DNA from: Stackebrandtia nassauensis DSM 44728
GTDB lineage: Bacteria; Actinomycetota; Actinomycetes; Mycobacteriales; Micromonosporaceae
Assembly: GCF_000024545.1 (NCBI RefSeq)
Contig: NC_013947.1
Span: 1,984,001 to 2,048,000 of the forward strand
Direction: 5' to 3'
Length of the DNA stretch: 64,000 nucleotides
Shown: piece after piece, positions 50,843 to 59,589 of the stretch
Layout of the letters: each line of letters begins with the position of its first letter
How positions within the stretch are numbered: position 1 is the stretch's first letter
The notes under the pieces: generated by a model
Database searches by the model: none
Seen by the model: only the letters and a program-made list of their open reading frames with translations
What the model was told of the DNA's origin: nothing
Translations under genes and position numbers: made by a program

Positions 50843-52336
50843 ATGACAGAGCAATACATCGCCGCGATCGACCAGGGAACCACGTCAAGTCGCTGTATCG
50901 TCTTCGACCACTCTGGATCCATTGTGTCCATGGACCAGAAGGAACACGAGCAGATCTTCCCCAAGCCGGGATGGGTGGAGCACGACGCCGCCGAGATCTG
51001 GACCAACGTCCAGGAGGTCGTCAAGGGCGCCATCGAGAAGGGCAACCTCTCCAAGGACCAGATCAAGGCCATCGGCATCACCAACCAGCGTGAGACCACC
51101 CTGGTGTGGGACAAGGAGACCGGCGAGCCGGTCCACAACGCCATCGTGTGGCAGGACACCCGCACCGACAAACTGTGCCAGGAGCTGGGCTCCAACGTCG
51201 GCCAGGAACGGTTCCGCGAGAAGGTCGGTCTGCCGCTGGCCACCTACTTCGCCGGACCCAAGATCCGCTGGCTGCTCGACAACGTCGAGGGACTGCGCGA
51301 ACGCGCCGAGCGCGGCGAGGTCCTGTTCGGAACCATGGACAGCTGGGTGATCTGGAACCTCACCGGTGGCACCCACGTCATCGACGTCACCAACGCCAGC
51401 CGCACCATGCTGATGAACCTGCGCACCCTCGCCTGGGACGAGTCCATCCTGGACGCCATGAAGATCCCGGCCGCGATGCTGCCCGAGATCCGCTCCTCCG
51501 CCGAGGTCTATGGCAACGCCGTCGGCTACCTGGAGGGCGTACCGGTCGCCTCGGCGCTGGGCGACCAGCAGGCGGCCCTGTTCGGACAGACCTGCTTCAA
51601 CGTCGGCGAGGCCAAGTCCACCTACGGCACCGGCACCTTCCTGCTGCTCAACACCGGCACCGAGCCGGTGGTGTCCAAGAAGGGCCTGCTGACCACCGTC
51701 GGCTACAAGATCGGTGACCAGCCCGCCGCCTACGCGCTGGAGGGCTCCATCGCCGTCACCGGTTCGCTGGTGCAGTGGCTGCGCGACAACCTGGGCCTCA
51801 TCAAGGCCGCCCCGGAGGTCGAGGACCTGGCCAACACCGTCGACGACAACGGCGGCTGCTACGTCGTCCCGGCGTTCTCCGGCCTGTTCGCCCCGCACTG
51901 GCGCAGCGACGCCCGCGGCGTGATCGCCGGTCTGACCCGGTACATCAACAAGGGACACATCGCCCGCGCCACGCTGGAGGCCACCTCGTGGCAGACCCGC
52001 GAGGTCGTCGACGCGATGGACTCCGACTCCGGCGTCCCGCTGACCGAACTGAAGGTCGACGGCGGCATGACCGCCAACAACATGCTCATGCAGCACCTGT
52101 CCGACGTGCTCAACGTGCCGGTGGTGCGTCCGGTGGTCGCCGAGACCACCTGCCTGGGCGCCGCCTACGCGGCCGGCCTGGCCACCGGCTACTGGTCGGA
52201 CATCCCGTCCCTGCGGGCCAACTGGCAGAAGGACGCCGAGTGGACCCCGGACATGGACTCCGAGCTGCGCGACCGTGAGTACGCGGGCTGGAACAAGGCC
52301 GTCCAGCGCACGCTGGGCTGGGTCGACCAGGACTAG
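50843..52336 (+). CDS. glpK: glycerol kinase
   Basis: 497 aa from ATG 50843 with GGAG upstream; the frame is open further 5' but that would include the hairpin. FGGY-family sugar kinase: [16 protein letters not shown] at the N-terminus (ATP/phosphate loop), QNPGW-type region [25 protein letters not shown] and [16 protein letters not shown]-like segments, and the C-terminal [12 protein letters not shown]. It phosphorylates glycerol at position 3. The length matches the family. It ends in a strong hairpin at 52348-52400. Confidence 0.96.
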   Translation: MTEQYIAAIDQGTTSSRCIVFDHSGSIVSMDQKEHEQIFPKPGWVEHDAAEIWTNVQEVVKGAIEKGNLSKDQIKAIGITNQRETTLVWDKETGEPVHNAIVWQDTRTDKLCQELGSNVGQERFREKVGLPLATYFAGPKIRWLLDNVEGLRERAERGEVLFGTMDSWVIWNLTGGTHVIDVTNASRTMLMNLRTLAWDESILDAMKIPAAMLPEIRSSAEVYGNAVGYLEGVPVASALGDQQAALFGQTCFNVGEAKSTYGTGTFLLLNTGTEPVVSKKGLLTTVGYKIGDQPAAYALEGSIAVTGSLVQWLRDNLGLIKAAPEVEDLANTVDDNGGCYVVPAFSGLFAPHWRSDARGVIAGLTRYINKGHIARATLEATSWQTREVVDAMDSDSGVPLTELKVDGGMTANNMLMQHLSDVLNVPVVRPVVAETTCLGAAYAAGLATGYWSDIPSLRANWQKDAEWTPDMDSELRDREYAGWNKAVQRTLGWVDQD

Positions 52337-52347
52337 CCACCGCTTCC

Positions 52348-52400
52348 CACCGGCCCCCGCGAACCGTCCGATCCATATGGACGAACCGCGGGGGCCGGTG
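52348..52400. terminator. terminator hairpin after glpK
   Basis: 14-bp perfect stem, CACCGGCCCCCGCG and CGCGGGGGCCGGTG, starting 11 bp after the glpK stop; the loop holds a smaller GTCC/GGAC stem. Confidence 0.8.
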
Positions 52401-52472
52401 CCGTGTCCCAGCTCCGTGCCACTCGGGATCACGGCACTGGCACCTACCCGGTAAGCCCTTTACGCTTCGATC

Positions 52473-53465
52473 ATGATTCCCCGAATCCGCTTCTGGGCCG
52501 GACTCGTCTGCGCCATGGCCGCCGCGATCTGGTGGGCCCTCGGCATCACCGTCATCCAGCCGATGATCGAACCCCTCCAAACCGCCGAGAACAACACCTA
52601 CTGGCTGCGCGACGTCCGCTGGCTGGCGCTGCTGGTGATCGTGCTGGCCTTCGTGTGGAGCTTCCGGGGCGACAAACGGTTGTCCGCCATGGCCGCGGGA
52701 GCCCTGGTGGTCGGCATCGCCGTCGACATCCTGCTGGACCGCTTCGACGACGACTTCATGACGCGGAACTTCGACTTCGTCGAGTCCAGCAGCATCAGGT
52801 GGGGCGCCTACCTCGTCGTCATCCTGGTACCCGGAGCGTGGATCCGGGCCAAGTTCCAGCCGAACCGGCCCAGCCCGCGAGTGTCCATGATGGCTGCCAT
52901 GGTGGCCGCGGTCGCCGCCGGATTCGCGTCGGCACTGGAGTCACCCACCGACCGGGAGTGGTACCTGGCCGCCTCCGCGCTGGTACTCGTCGCCCTGTTG
53001 ACCGCCATCGGGGTCGGCGCCGCCCACTCGGCCGCGAATCGTTGGGGCCGTTACGAATGGGGGCTCGCGGGTCTGGCGGCGCTGGCGATCGTGGGCCTGA
53101 CCGTGATCGGCCGCCTCGGTGACCCACCAGCCGCCACGGCGCTGTTCTCCACACTGGCCTTGCTCGGCACGGCGGCGGGCGCGATGGCACTGCTGGCCAC
53201 CGCCGGGCGCTGGCAGCTGGCGCCGCGACTGGTCATAGCGGTCTGCCTGGGCGCCCTTGCCGTGCTGGTCAGCGTCGTGGCAATGATCGTCATGGTCGCG
53301 ACGGGAGTCGCCTCGGTGTTCACCGCGCTGGCCGGGAACCCCGCCGTCAACGCCGCCGACTGGGACACGGTGATGACCCTGCCCGCCGTGGCCGCTGGCC
53401 TGTTTTTGGGCTGGGGCCTGGTGTCCTACGACCGCAAGGCGATGACGGCCCCGGGACCGCCCTGA
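52473..53465 (+). CDS. integral membrane protein of unknown function
   Basis: 330 aa. Eight to nine hydrophobic segments are spread along the protein, such as LALLVIVLAFVWSF, AAMVAAVAAGFASAL and LVIAVCLGALAVLVSVVAMIV, separated by short charged loops. An acidic loop near residues 88-105 (DILLDRFDDDFMTRNFDFVE) is distinctive. I recognise no family motif. There is no Shine-Dalgarno sequence before ATG 52473. It is a single gene between two strong hairpins. Confidence 0.7.
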   Translation: MIPRIRFWAGLVCAMAAAIWWALGITVIQPMIEPLQTAENNTYWLRDVRWLALLVIVLAFVWSFRGDKRLSAMAAGALVVGIAVDILLDRFDDDFMTRNFDFVESSSIRWGAYLVVILVPGAWIRAKFQPNRPSPRVSMMAAMVAAVAAGFASALESPTDREWYLAASALVLVALLTAIGVGAAHSAANRWGRYEWGLAGLAALAIVGLTVIGRLGDPPAATALFSTLALLGTAAGAMALLATAGRWQLAPRLVIAVCLGALAVLVSVVAMIVMVATGVASVFTALAGNPAVNAADWDTVMTLPAVAAGLFLGWGLVSYDRKAMTAPGPP

Positions 53466-53513
53466 AACCGGTCCCCGAGCCCACGGCCACCGCCGACTAG
53501 ACCCCGGACGACA

Positions 53514-53555
53514 ACGCTGGTGCCCGCCCGCGAATCCGCGAGCGGGCACCAGCGT
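53514..53555. terminator. 14-bp bidirectional terminator hairpin
   Basis: ACGCTGGTGCCCGC and GCGGGCACCAGCGT form a perfect 14-bp stem; the loop contains CGCG pairs that extend it. It sits between the convergent membrane protein and symporter genes and likely ends both messages. Confidence 0.82.
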
Positions 53556-53572
53556 CCCGGCAAAGGGGGAGG

Positions 53573-55213
53573 TCAGGCCGTCGGAATCGCGGCGGCCTCA
53601 GGCTTCTCGTCACCGGGCGGGGGCTTCTCCTCGTCGCCCTCGTCCACGTAGTAGTCCAGCGGCTTGGTGCCGTCCTTGCCGTCGGCCACCTTCATCGCCT
53701 TCAGGATCGGCGTCAGCAACACGACCACCAGCAGGTTGAGCGCGATGGCCAACAGTCCCGCGTAGACGGTGATCTTGGTGTCGAAGCCGAGCTTCTCCAA
53801 CGGGAAGGCACTGCCGCCGAAGTGCGGCCGCTTGCCGTCGGCCGACGGGCAGAAGTACAGCATCAGCATGCCGCCACCCATACCCGCGAACCAGCCCCCG
53901 ATGAGCGCACCCTTGTGGAACCAACGGGTGAACACGCCCAGCGCCAGGCTCGGCAGCGTCTGCAGGATGATGACCCCACCGATGAGCTGCAGATCGATGG
54001 CGAACTGGAGCGGCAGCACGATGATGCACACCACCGCGCCCACCTTGACCACAAGGGAGACCAGTTTGGACACCTTGGTCTCCTGCGCCGGAGTGGCGTC
54101 CTTGCGGATGTACTCGCGGTAGATGTTGCGGGTGAACAGGTTCGCCGCCGCGATCGACATGATCGCCGCCGGAACCAGCGCGCCGATACCCACCGCCGCG
54201 AACGCGACCCCGGTGAACCAGTCCGAGAACTGGTCGTTGAACAACTCCGGGACGATGGTGCTGGTGTCAGGATTCCCGTTGGGCAACAGCAGCGGTTTGG
54301 TCCCGGCCGCCAGCGCCATGAAACCCAGCAGCGCGATCAGGCCCAGCAGGAACGAGTACGCGGGCAGCGCGGACATGTTGCGCTTGATGGTGTTGCGGCT
54401 GCGGCTGGACAGCACCCCGGTCACCGAGTGCGGGTACAGGAACAGCGCCAGCGCCGAACCCAGTGCCAGCGAGATGTACTGCAACTGGTTGTTCTCGTTG
54501 AGCAGCAGCCCACCCTTACCGCTCTCGGTGAAGGCGGTGTCGGCCTTGTCGAAGATCGCGTCCCAGCCACCCAGCTGCGTCGGGATGTAGATGACGGCCA
54601 CCAGGATGACGACGTAGATGAGGATGTCCTTGACGAACGCGATCAGCGCGGGAGCCCGCAGGCCGGACTGGTAGGTGTAGGCGGCCAGGATCGCGAAGGC
54701 GATGACGATCGGTAGGTGCCCGGCCAGTCCACTGCCGGTCAGGCCCATCGACTTGAGCACCGCCTCGATGCCCACCAGCTGCAGCGCGATGTAGGGCATC
54801 GTGGCCACCAGACCGGTGATCGCGACGAGCAGCGCCAGCAACGGCGACCCGAACCGGGCCCGCACGAAGTCGGCGGGGGTGACGAAACCGTGCTCTTTGG
54901 ACACCGACCACAGTTTGATGAGGAACATGAACACGATCGGGTAGGCGATCACGGTGTAGGGCAACGCGAAGAACCCGGCCGCGCCCGCGCCGAACACCAG
55001 CGCCGGTACCGCCACGAACGTATAGGCGGTGTAGAGGTCACCACCGATGAGGAACCAGCTGATCCAGGTGCCGAAGTTGCGTCCGCCCAGCCCCCATTCG
55101 TTGAGGTGCTCCATGGTGGTGGGCCGCCGCCACCGGGCGGCGACGAATCCCATCGCCGAGACCCCGGCGAACAGGATGGTGAAGATGATCAGTTCGGTCC
55201 ATTCGAGGTTCAT
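53573..55213 (-). CDS. sodium:solute symporter (monocarboxylate-type)
   Basis: 546 aa. SSS family: about 13 membrane segments, with NEWGLGGRNFGTWISWFLIGGDLYTAYTF near the N-terminus, the sodium-site region PADFVRARFGSPLLALL, and a long charged C-terminal tail (DEGDEEKPPPGDEKPE). The sequence is closest to the MctP/MctC type, which takes up pyruvate, lactate, acetate or propionate with sodium. It is coupled by ATGA overlap to a DUF3311 protein, the usual small partner of such symporters. Confidence 0.86.
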   Translation of the reverse strand: MNLEWTELIIFTILFAGVSAMGFVAARWRRPTTMEHLNEWGLGGRNFGTWISWFLIGGDLYTAYTFVAVPALVFGAGAAGFFALPYTVIAYPIVFMFLIKLWSVSKEHGFVTPADFVRARFGSPLLALLVAITGLVATMPYIALQLVGIEAVLKSMGLTGSGLAGHLPIVIAFAILAAYTYQSGLRAPALIAFVKDILIYVVILVAVIYIPTQLGGWDAIFDKADTAFTESGKGGLLLNENNQLQYISLALGSALALFLYPHSVTGVLSSRSRNTIKRNMSALPAYSFLLGLIALLGFMALAAGTKPLLLPNGNPDTSTIVPELFNDQFSDWFTGVAFAAVGIGALVPAAIMSIAAANLFTRNIYREYIRKDATPAQETKVSKLVSLVVKVGAVVCIIVLPLQFAIDLQLIGGVIILQTLPSLALGVFTRWFHKGALIGGWFAGMGGGMLMLYFCPSADGKRPHFGGSAFPLEKLGFDTKITVYAGLLAIALNLLVVVLLTPILKAMKVADGKDGTKPLDYYVDEGDEEKPPPGDEKPEAAAIPTA

Positions 55214-55437
55214 TTGTCATCACCCTTCGCCTTGGTGATGCGGTAGACGAAGGTCGTGGTGGTCACGCCGAGGATGATGAACGCCAGCTGGATCCAGTAG
55301 AAGGCCGGGAATCCGAGCAGCCGGGGCTCGTCGAAGTTGAACAGGAACGGCATCAGCGGAACCGCTATGGGCAACAGCAGCAGCCAGTTCCAGGGGCTGA
55401 GGTCGGACTTACGCGTCCGTTCGGGACTAGTAGACAC
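55210..55437 (-). CDS. DUF3311 small membrane protein
   Basis: 75 aa from GTG 55437 with GGAG 7 nt upstream. Two membrane helices (WLLLLPIAVPLMPFLF and PAFYWIQLAFIILGVTTTTFV) with an NFDEPRLLGFP loop between them: the DUF3311 pattern. It is regularly found just upstream of solute:sodium symporters and overlaps the symporter start here, so it is probably an accessory subunit. Confidence 0.85.
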   Translation of the reverse strand: MSTSPERTRKSDLSPWNWLLLLPIAVPLMPFLFNFDEPRLLGFPAFYWIQLAFIILGVTTTTFVYRITKAKGDDK

Positions 55438-55454
55438 CTGAGGACTCCATATGT

Positions 55455-55473
55455 GTTACGTGGGGCACGTCAC
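55455..55473. promoter_or_regulatory. inverted repeat upstream of the symporter operon
   Basis: GTTACGTG-GGG-CACGTCAC, 8-bp arms with one mismatch, 18 bp upstream of the DUF3311 start. The position suits an operator for the symporter operon. No binder is identified. Confidence 0.35.
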
Positions 55474-55605
55474 TTATGGCCGGGGACGTTACCAGTTTTT
55501 GCGGGATTTGCCTCACCCGTCGAGACGGGGAGGGCTCAGCGCAGGGAAATTCCCGCCTGGCCGGTAGTCACGAAAGATGTCATACCCGGTATGTAGGTTC
55601 GAGGT

Positions 55606-56883
55606 GTGCAGCTTCGTTACCAATACCGTGTGTACCCGTCGCCTGGTCAGCGTATGGCACTGGCCAAGGCGTTCGGGTGCGCTCGTCTGGTGTGGAACGA
55701 TGCGCTGGCATTGCGGAAACGGGCATATCAGGATGGCGTGGCCATCTCGCCTGGTGATGTGGCCAAGCGGGTCACCACGGTCGCGAAGAAGACGCCGCAG
55801 CGGGCGTTTCTGTCGGAGGTCAGCGCGGTGGTGCTGCAACAGTCGTTGCGTGACCTTGATACGGCGTACAAGAATTTCTTTGAGTCTGTGTCTGGGAAAC
55901 GCAAGGGGCCCAAGGCGGGGCCGCCTAGGTTCAAGAAGCGTGCGTCGCGGCAGTCAATCCGGGTAAACCGCAATGCGTTCAGCCTCACGCAGAAACGCAG
56001 GTTGTATGTGGCCAAGGTCGGCGACTTGAAGGTGAGGTGGTCTCGCGAGCTTCCGGCCGTCCCGTCGAGTGTGACCGTGATCAAGACGGCAGCCGGGAGG
56101 TATTTCGCGTCGTTCGTGATCGAGGTTGCTGCTCAGCCTTTGCCCGTGTTGTCTGAGGATCAGGACACTGGCATCGACCTAGGGTTGTCGAGTTTCGCGG
56201 TGCTGCGTGGTCGGGTGATCGCTTCGCCGAGGTTTCTGCGCCAAGCCGAAAGAAGGATCCGCAAGGCACAACGCGAACTGGCCAGGAAGAGGAACGGCTC
56301 CGCGAACAGGCGAAAAACTCGCGTGAAGCTCGCGAAGGCGCATGCCCGCGTCGCTAACAGGCGACGCGATTTCATCGAACAGGAAACCACCCGCATCGTT
56401 CGTGAAAACCAAGCGGTCTATGTGGAGGACTTGTACGTGAAGGGGATGGCCGTCAGGCGGGGGCGGCGCGGCAAGTCCGTCGGCGACCAGGCGTTGGGAG
56501 CGTTCACGCGAACACTGGAGGCGAAGTGTGCGCGGTTTGGGCGGGGCTTCGCAAAAGTGGGCCGGTGGTTTCCCTCGACGCAGTTGTGTTCGGCGTGCGG
56601 GACTGTGGAGGGGCCGAAAGGACTGGCCGGATTGAAGGCGCGCACATGGGTGTGCGGTTGTGGAGCCGTACATGACAGGGACGCCAACGCCGAACACAAC
56701 ATTCGCGCCGAAGGACGGCGCGTTCTCGCCGAGGGGCGCTCGGAGAGGCTAAACGCCCGTGGAGCGCAGGTAAGACCGGTCCCAGTACCGGCACCGCGTG
56801 TTGAAACAGGAACCCGCCGAGGCGTTGACCGCGCAAAGGCTGAAAGCCCAGCGCCAGACACGCGGAAGGAACCTGGCTTATGA
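55606..56883 (+). CDS. tnpB: TnpB, RNA-guided nuclease of IS200/IS605-type elements
   Basis: 425 aa from GTG 55606. N-terminal YQYRVYPSPGQRMALAKAFG and CARLVWNDAL are the OrfB/TnpB helix-turn-helix start. The RuvC residues are complete: Asp191 in DTGIDLGLSSF, Glu274 in VYVEDLYVKG, Asp359 in HDRDANAEHNI. The zinc finger CSACG/CGCG lies between the last two. TnpB proteins cut DNA guided by a right-end (omega/re) RNA transcribed from the 3' end of the element. About 60 residues extend beyond the usual end, a stretch that could overlap the RNA. No TnpA (Y1 transposase) is nearby, so the copy depends on one elsewhere or is stranded. Confidence 0.92.
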   Translation: MQLRYQYRVYPSPGQRMALAKAFGCARLVWNDALALRKRAYQDGVAISPGDVAKRVTTVAKKTPQRAFLSEVSAVVLQQSLRDLDTAYKNFFESVSGKRKGPKAGPPRFKKRASRQSIRVNRNAFSLTQKRRLYVAKVGDLKVRWSRELPAVPSSVTVIKTAAGRYFASFVIEVAAQPLPVLSEDQDTGIDLGLSSFAVLRGRVIASPRFLRQAERRIRKAQRELARKRNGSANRRKTRVKLAKAHARVANRRRDFIEQETTRIVRENQAVYVEDLYVKGMAVRRGRRGKSVGDQALGAFTRTLEAKCARFGRGFAKVGRWFPSTQLCSACGTVEGPKGLAGLKARTWVCGCGAVHDRDANAEHNIRAEGRRVLAEGRSERLNARGAQVRPVPVPAPRVETGTRRGVDRAKAESPAPDTRKEPGL

Positions 56884-57060
56884 CGGCTGGGAGGACGTCA
56901 ACACGCATTGTCGCAAAGTGGAGGAACGAAGTTCGGGATGTGGAACAGTGGGGGCCGGGGGATTGCCCGGTATTCCGTGTTTGGGAAACAGCGAAATACC
57001 TGATCACGTCATGGGTGATTTAAACATTGCTGTATATCTGAATATATCGATAGCCTCAGG
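56700..57060 (+). ncRNA. possible omega (re) RNA region at the tnpB 3' end
   Basis: By analogy with known TnpB elements the guide RNA should come from the 3' end of tnpB and the DNA just beyond. This interval has no convincing gene after 56883 and contains short inverted repeats such as ATCAC/GTGAT (57003-57019). The exact right end, and so the guide boundary, is not visible. Confidence 0.25.
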
Positions 57061-57102
57061 GAATCCCGGGTATGCCCGGGATTCGTGGCCGCCCGGGCCA
57101 CG
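57061..57102. terminator. two tandem hairpins between tnpB and the protease gene
   Basis: First: GAATCCCGGG, loop TATG, CCCGGGATTC (10 bp). Second: CGTGGCC, loop GCCCG, GGCCACG (7 bp). They end 30 bp before the protease GTG, so they could terminate tnpB transcription, mark the element's right end, or form part of the protease leader. Confidence 0.5.
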
Positions 57103-57132
57103 ACAGACGCCGAAAACCAACAGGAGTCCGGT

Positions 57133-57684
57133 GTGAACAAGACCCGAATCAGAACCATGCTCATCGGTGCGTCAGCGGTCGCCCTGGCGACCACCGGCGG
57201 ACTGCTCGCCGCCGACTCGGCACAGGCGGACGAACAGACCCGCGCCACCACCGTCTACTACAGCGCCAGCGGTTACCAGTCCGAAGCCGCCCAGGCGGCC
57301 CAGATCTGGAACGACGCGGTGCCCAACCTCAACATGGTCGAGGGCGGCAACGCCACCATCACCATCGAGGCCACCACCGGCGGCGGCTCCCGCGCCTACC
57401 CGTGCGGCCTGGGCTGCGCGTCCATCTACATCGACAGCCAGGACGTCGCCGCGGGCCACAACCCGCTGCGCATCGTCTCGCACGAGATCGGGCACGGCCA
57501 CACGCTGCCCGACAACTACAACGGCGACTGCTCGATCCTGATGTCGGGCGGCAGCGCCGGAACCTCGTGCACCAACCCGAACCCCAGTGCGGGCGAGGCC
57601 GACCGCGTCAACTCCGCCTACGGCGGCGGCAAGTCGGGCGGCGCGGACATCGATCCCGGTGTCTACGACCCCTCACTGAGCTGA
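57133..57684 (+). CDS. secreted snapalysin-like (M7) metalloprotease
   Basis: 183 aa from GTG 57133, with AGGAG upstream. A Sec signal (MNKTRIRTMLIGASAVALA to AQA, cleavage near residue 33) precedes a short catalytic domain of the size of Streptomyces small neutral protease. The zinc motif is SHEIGHGHTLPD with His117, Glu118, His121 and Asp127. After it, YNGDCSILMSGGSAG supplies the Met-turn and TSCTNPNP a second Cys for the family disulfide. One deviation: the Gly of HExxHxxGxxD is Thr124. Exported protein hydrolysis is the likely role. Confidence 0.88.
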   Translation: MNKTRIRTMLIGASAVALATTGGLLAADSAQADEQTRATTVYYSASGYQSEAAQAAQIWNDAVPNLNMVEGGNATITIEATTGGGSRAYPCGLGCASIYIDSQDVAAGHNPLRIVSHEIGHGHTLPDNYNGDCSILMSGGSAGTSCTNPNPSAGEADRVNSAYGGGKSGGADIDPGVYDPSLS

Positions 57685-57701
57685 GGCCGCCGAGAATCCC
57701 C

Positions 57702-57728
57702 GGGTGGGGGCCCGCGCGGCCCCCACCC
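57702..57728. terminator. terminator hairpin after the protease gene
   Basis: 11-bp stem GGGTGGGGGCC and GGCCCCCACCC with a 5-nt loop (CGCGC), 17 bp after the stop codon. Confidence 0.78.
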
Positions 57729-57762
57729 ACATTCGCGTGATCGTGATGCAAAACTTGTCCCC

Positions 57763-58662
57763 ATGAACACGCCGGAACCCAGCCAAGCACCGCAACGCCT
57801 GCTCGCCGGAGCCGTCGACCTGTCCTCGCTCGCGGCCCCCCGGCCCGCCCCGCCGCGCCCCACCGACGGCGAAGCCCCGGCGGCCGCCAACGGAGCGGCC
57901 GTCATCGACGTCACCGAGGCGACCTTCCAGGCCGAGGTGCTGGAGCGTTCGCTGAGCGTCCCGGTCGTCATCGACTTCTGGGCCGACTGGTGCCAGCCCT
58001 GTAAACAACTCTCCCCGGTCCTGGAGAAGCTGGCCGTCGAGAGCGGCGGCGCCTGGACCCTGGCCAAGATCGACGTGGACGCCAACCCCCAGCTGCAGGC
58101 CGCCTTCCAGGTGCAGTCGATCCCCATGGTCATCGCCATGTGGCAGGGCCGCCCCGTCGACGGCTTCCAGGGCGTGCAACCCGAGACCACGCTGCGCCAG
58201 TGGATCGGACGGCTCATAGAGGCCACCGGCGGCGAAGCCCCCGAGGTCCCGGCCGACCCGCAACTGGTCGCCGCCGAATCCGCCCTCGACGCGGGTGACC
58301 TCACCGGCGCCGAGAACGCCTTCACCTCCTACCTCGACCTCCACCCGGGCGACGCCGCCGCCGAGTCCGGCCTGGCCCAGGTCCGCCTCCTCCGCCGTGT
58401 CGAAGCCGCCGGTCCCGCTGCCCAGGAAGCCGCGGTCACCAACCCGACCGACATCCCGCAGGCCCTCCTGGCGTCCGACATCCAGGTCATCAACGGCCAG
58501 GCCGAGAACGCCTACCGCCAGCTCATCGACCTGATCGCCCGCCTGAACGGCGAGGACCGCGACACCGTCCGCAAACACCTCCTCGACCTGTTCACCATCG
58601 CCGGCCCCGAGGATCCCGTTGTGGCTCAAGCCCGCCGAAAGTTGGCCGCTGTGCTTTTCTAG
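57763..58662 (+). CDS. CnoX/YbbN-like thioredoxin-TPR protein
   Basis: 299 aa. A proline-rich, probably disordered start (about 20-45) is followed by a thioredoxin domain (about 47-155) with FWADWCQPCKQL, so both cysteines (Cys77, Cys80) are present, and the cis-Pro region VQSIPMV. The C-terminal half (about 170-299) is helical and TPR-like (AESALDAGDLTGAENAF, HPGDAAAESGLAQVRLLRRV), ending in ARRKLAAVLF as in CnoX/YbbN co-chaperones. These protect proteins under oxidative or heat stress. There is no Shine-Dalgarno sequence before ATG 57763, so it may be leaderless. Confidence 0.85.
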   Translation: MNTPEPSQAPQRLLAGAVDLSSLAAPRPAPPRPTDGEAPAAANGAAVIDVTEATFQAEVLERSLSVPVVIDFWADWCQPCKQLSPVLEKLAVESGGAWTLAKIDVDANPQLQAAFQVQSIPMVIAMWQGRPVDGFQGVQPETTLRQWIGRLIEATGGEAPEVPADPQLVAAESALDAGDLTGAENAFTSYLDLHPGDAAAESGLAQVRLLRRVEAAGPAAQEAAVTNPTDIPQALLASDIQVINGQAENAYRQLIDLIARLNGEDRDTVRKHLLDLFTIAGPEDPVVAQARRKLAAVLF

Positions 58663-58686
58663 CTAGGTTGTGGTTACCTCTTAGGA

Positions 58687-59589
58687 GTGAGACGTCTCGC
58701 CGTGCTGGACGCGCCCTCGAACCTGGGGTTGCGTCCACCCACCCCCACCACGGTTCCCGGCTGCGCCAAGGCCCCCGGCGCGCTGCGCGACCAGGGGTTG
58801 GTCGCGCGGTTGGGGGCTCGGGATGCCGGTTGTCTGACCGCGCCCCGGTTCGACACGGGGGATTGGCAGCCGGGGGACGGGGTTTCGCAGGCTGTCGAGA
58901 TCGCGGAGTACTCGCGGAAGTTGGCCGATCGGATCGACGGGATTCTCGATGAGGGGGAGTTTCCGTTGGTGTTGGGTGGGGACTGCTCGATTCTGTTGGG
59001 GGCGGGGGTGGCGATGCGGCGTCGGGCCAAGGCCCGGGGTGGCAAGTGCGGGTTGGTTTTCATGGACGGGCACTCGGATTTCCGGCATCCGGGGAACGCT
59101 CCTTATGTGGGGGCCGCGGCGGGGGAGGATTTGGCGTTGGTGACCGGGCGGGGGCAGCCGGATTTGACCGATATCGATGGGTTGCGGCCGTATTTTCCGC
59201 CCGCGAGTACGGCGGTGTTGGGGATTCGGGACGGGGACGCGCATCGGATGGAGTTGACCGCCACCGGTATCGCGCATCGGACGGTGCCGCAGTTGCGCAG
59301 TGCCGGGGCGATTCGCAGTGCCGAGTGGGCGATCGATCGGTTGGGGGATGTGGGTGGGTTCTGGCTGCACGTGGACGTCGACATCCTGGATTCCTCGGTG
59401 ATGCCCGCCGTCGACAGTCCGGATTCGGGGGGTATCGCGCATGGGGAGTTGCAGCAGCTCATCGAGGTGTTCACGTCCTATGAGGAGTGCCTGGGGATGG
59501 AGTTGACGGTGTTCGATCCCGACTACGATCCCGACGGGGAGTACGCGGCGGCGATCGTCGACACGTTGGTTCGGGGCCTTACCAGTTAG
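58687..59589 (+). CDS. arginase/agmatinase-family hydrolase
   Basis: 300 aa. GTG 58687 directly abuts an AGGA sequence; this start is needed to keep the first beta-strand (RRLAVLDAPSNLGL). Ureohydrolase metal motifs: GGDCS (about 97-101), DGHSDF (Asp127, His129, Asp131), HVDVDILD (Asp230, Asp232) and ELTVFDPDYDPDGEY. The usual GGDHS is GGDCS, so Cys replaces the first manganese-ligating His; a large actinobacterial subgroup shares this and its substrate is not established. It may hydrolyse a guanidino or formimino compound, or not be a ureohydrolase. Codon use is less G/C-biased at third positions (many TTG and GGG) than in neighbours. Confidence 0.8.
   Translation: MRRLAVLDAPSNLGLRPPTPTTVPGCAKAPGALRDQGLVARLGARDAGCLTAPRFDTGDWQPGDGVSQAVEIAEYSRKLADRIDGILDEGEFPLVLGGDCSILLGAGVAMRRRAKARGGKCGLVFMDGHSDFRHPGNAPYVGAAAGEDLALVTGRGQPDLTDIDGLRPYFPPASTAVLGIRDGDAHRMELTATGIAHRTVPQLRSAGAIRSAEWAIDRLGDVGGFWLHVDVDILDSSVMPAVDSPDSGGIAHGELQQLIEVFTSYEECLGMELTVFDPDYDPDGEYAAAIVDTLVRGLTS

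Noticed and set aside
55438-57132. Complete IS605-type transposon with TnpA.
   Set aside because: No Y1 transposase (HUH motif) frame is present on either strand near tnpB.
57133-57684. Snapalysin-like protease as part of the Tc toxin system, given the zincin tail of TcB-TcC 2.
   Set aside because: It is 30 kb away, has its own signal peptide and terminator, and the two zincin motifs differ outside HExxH.
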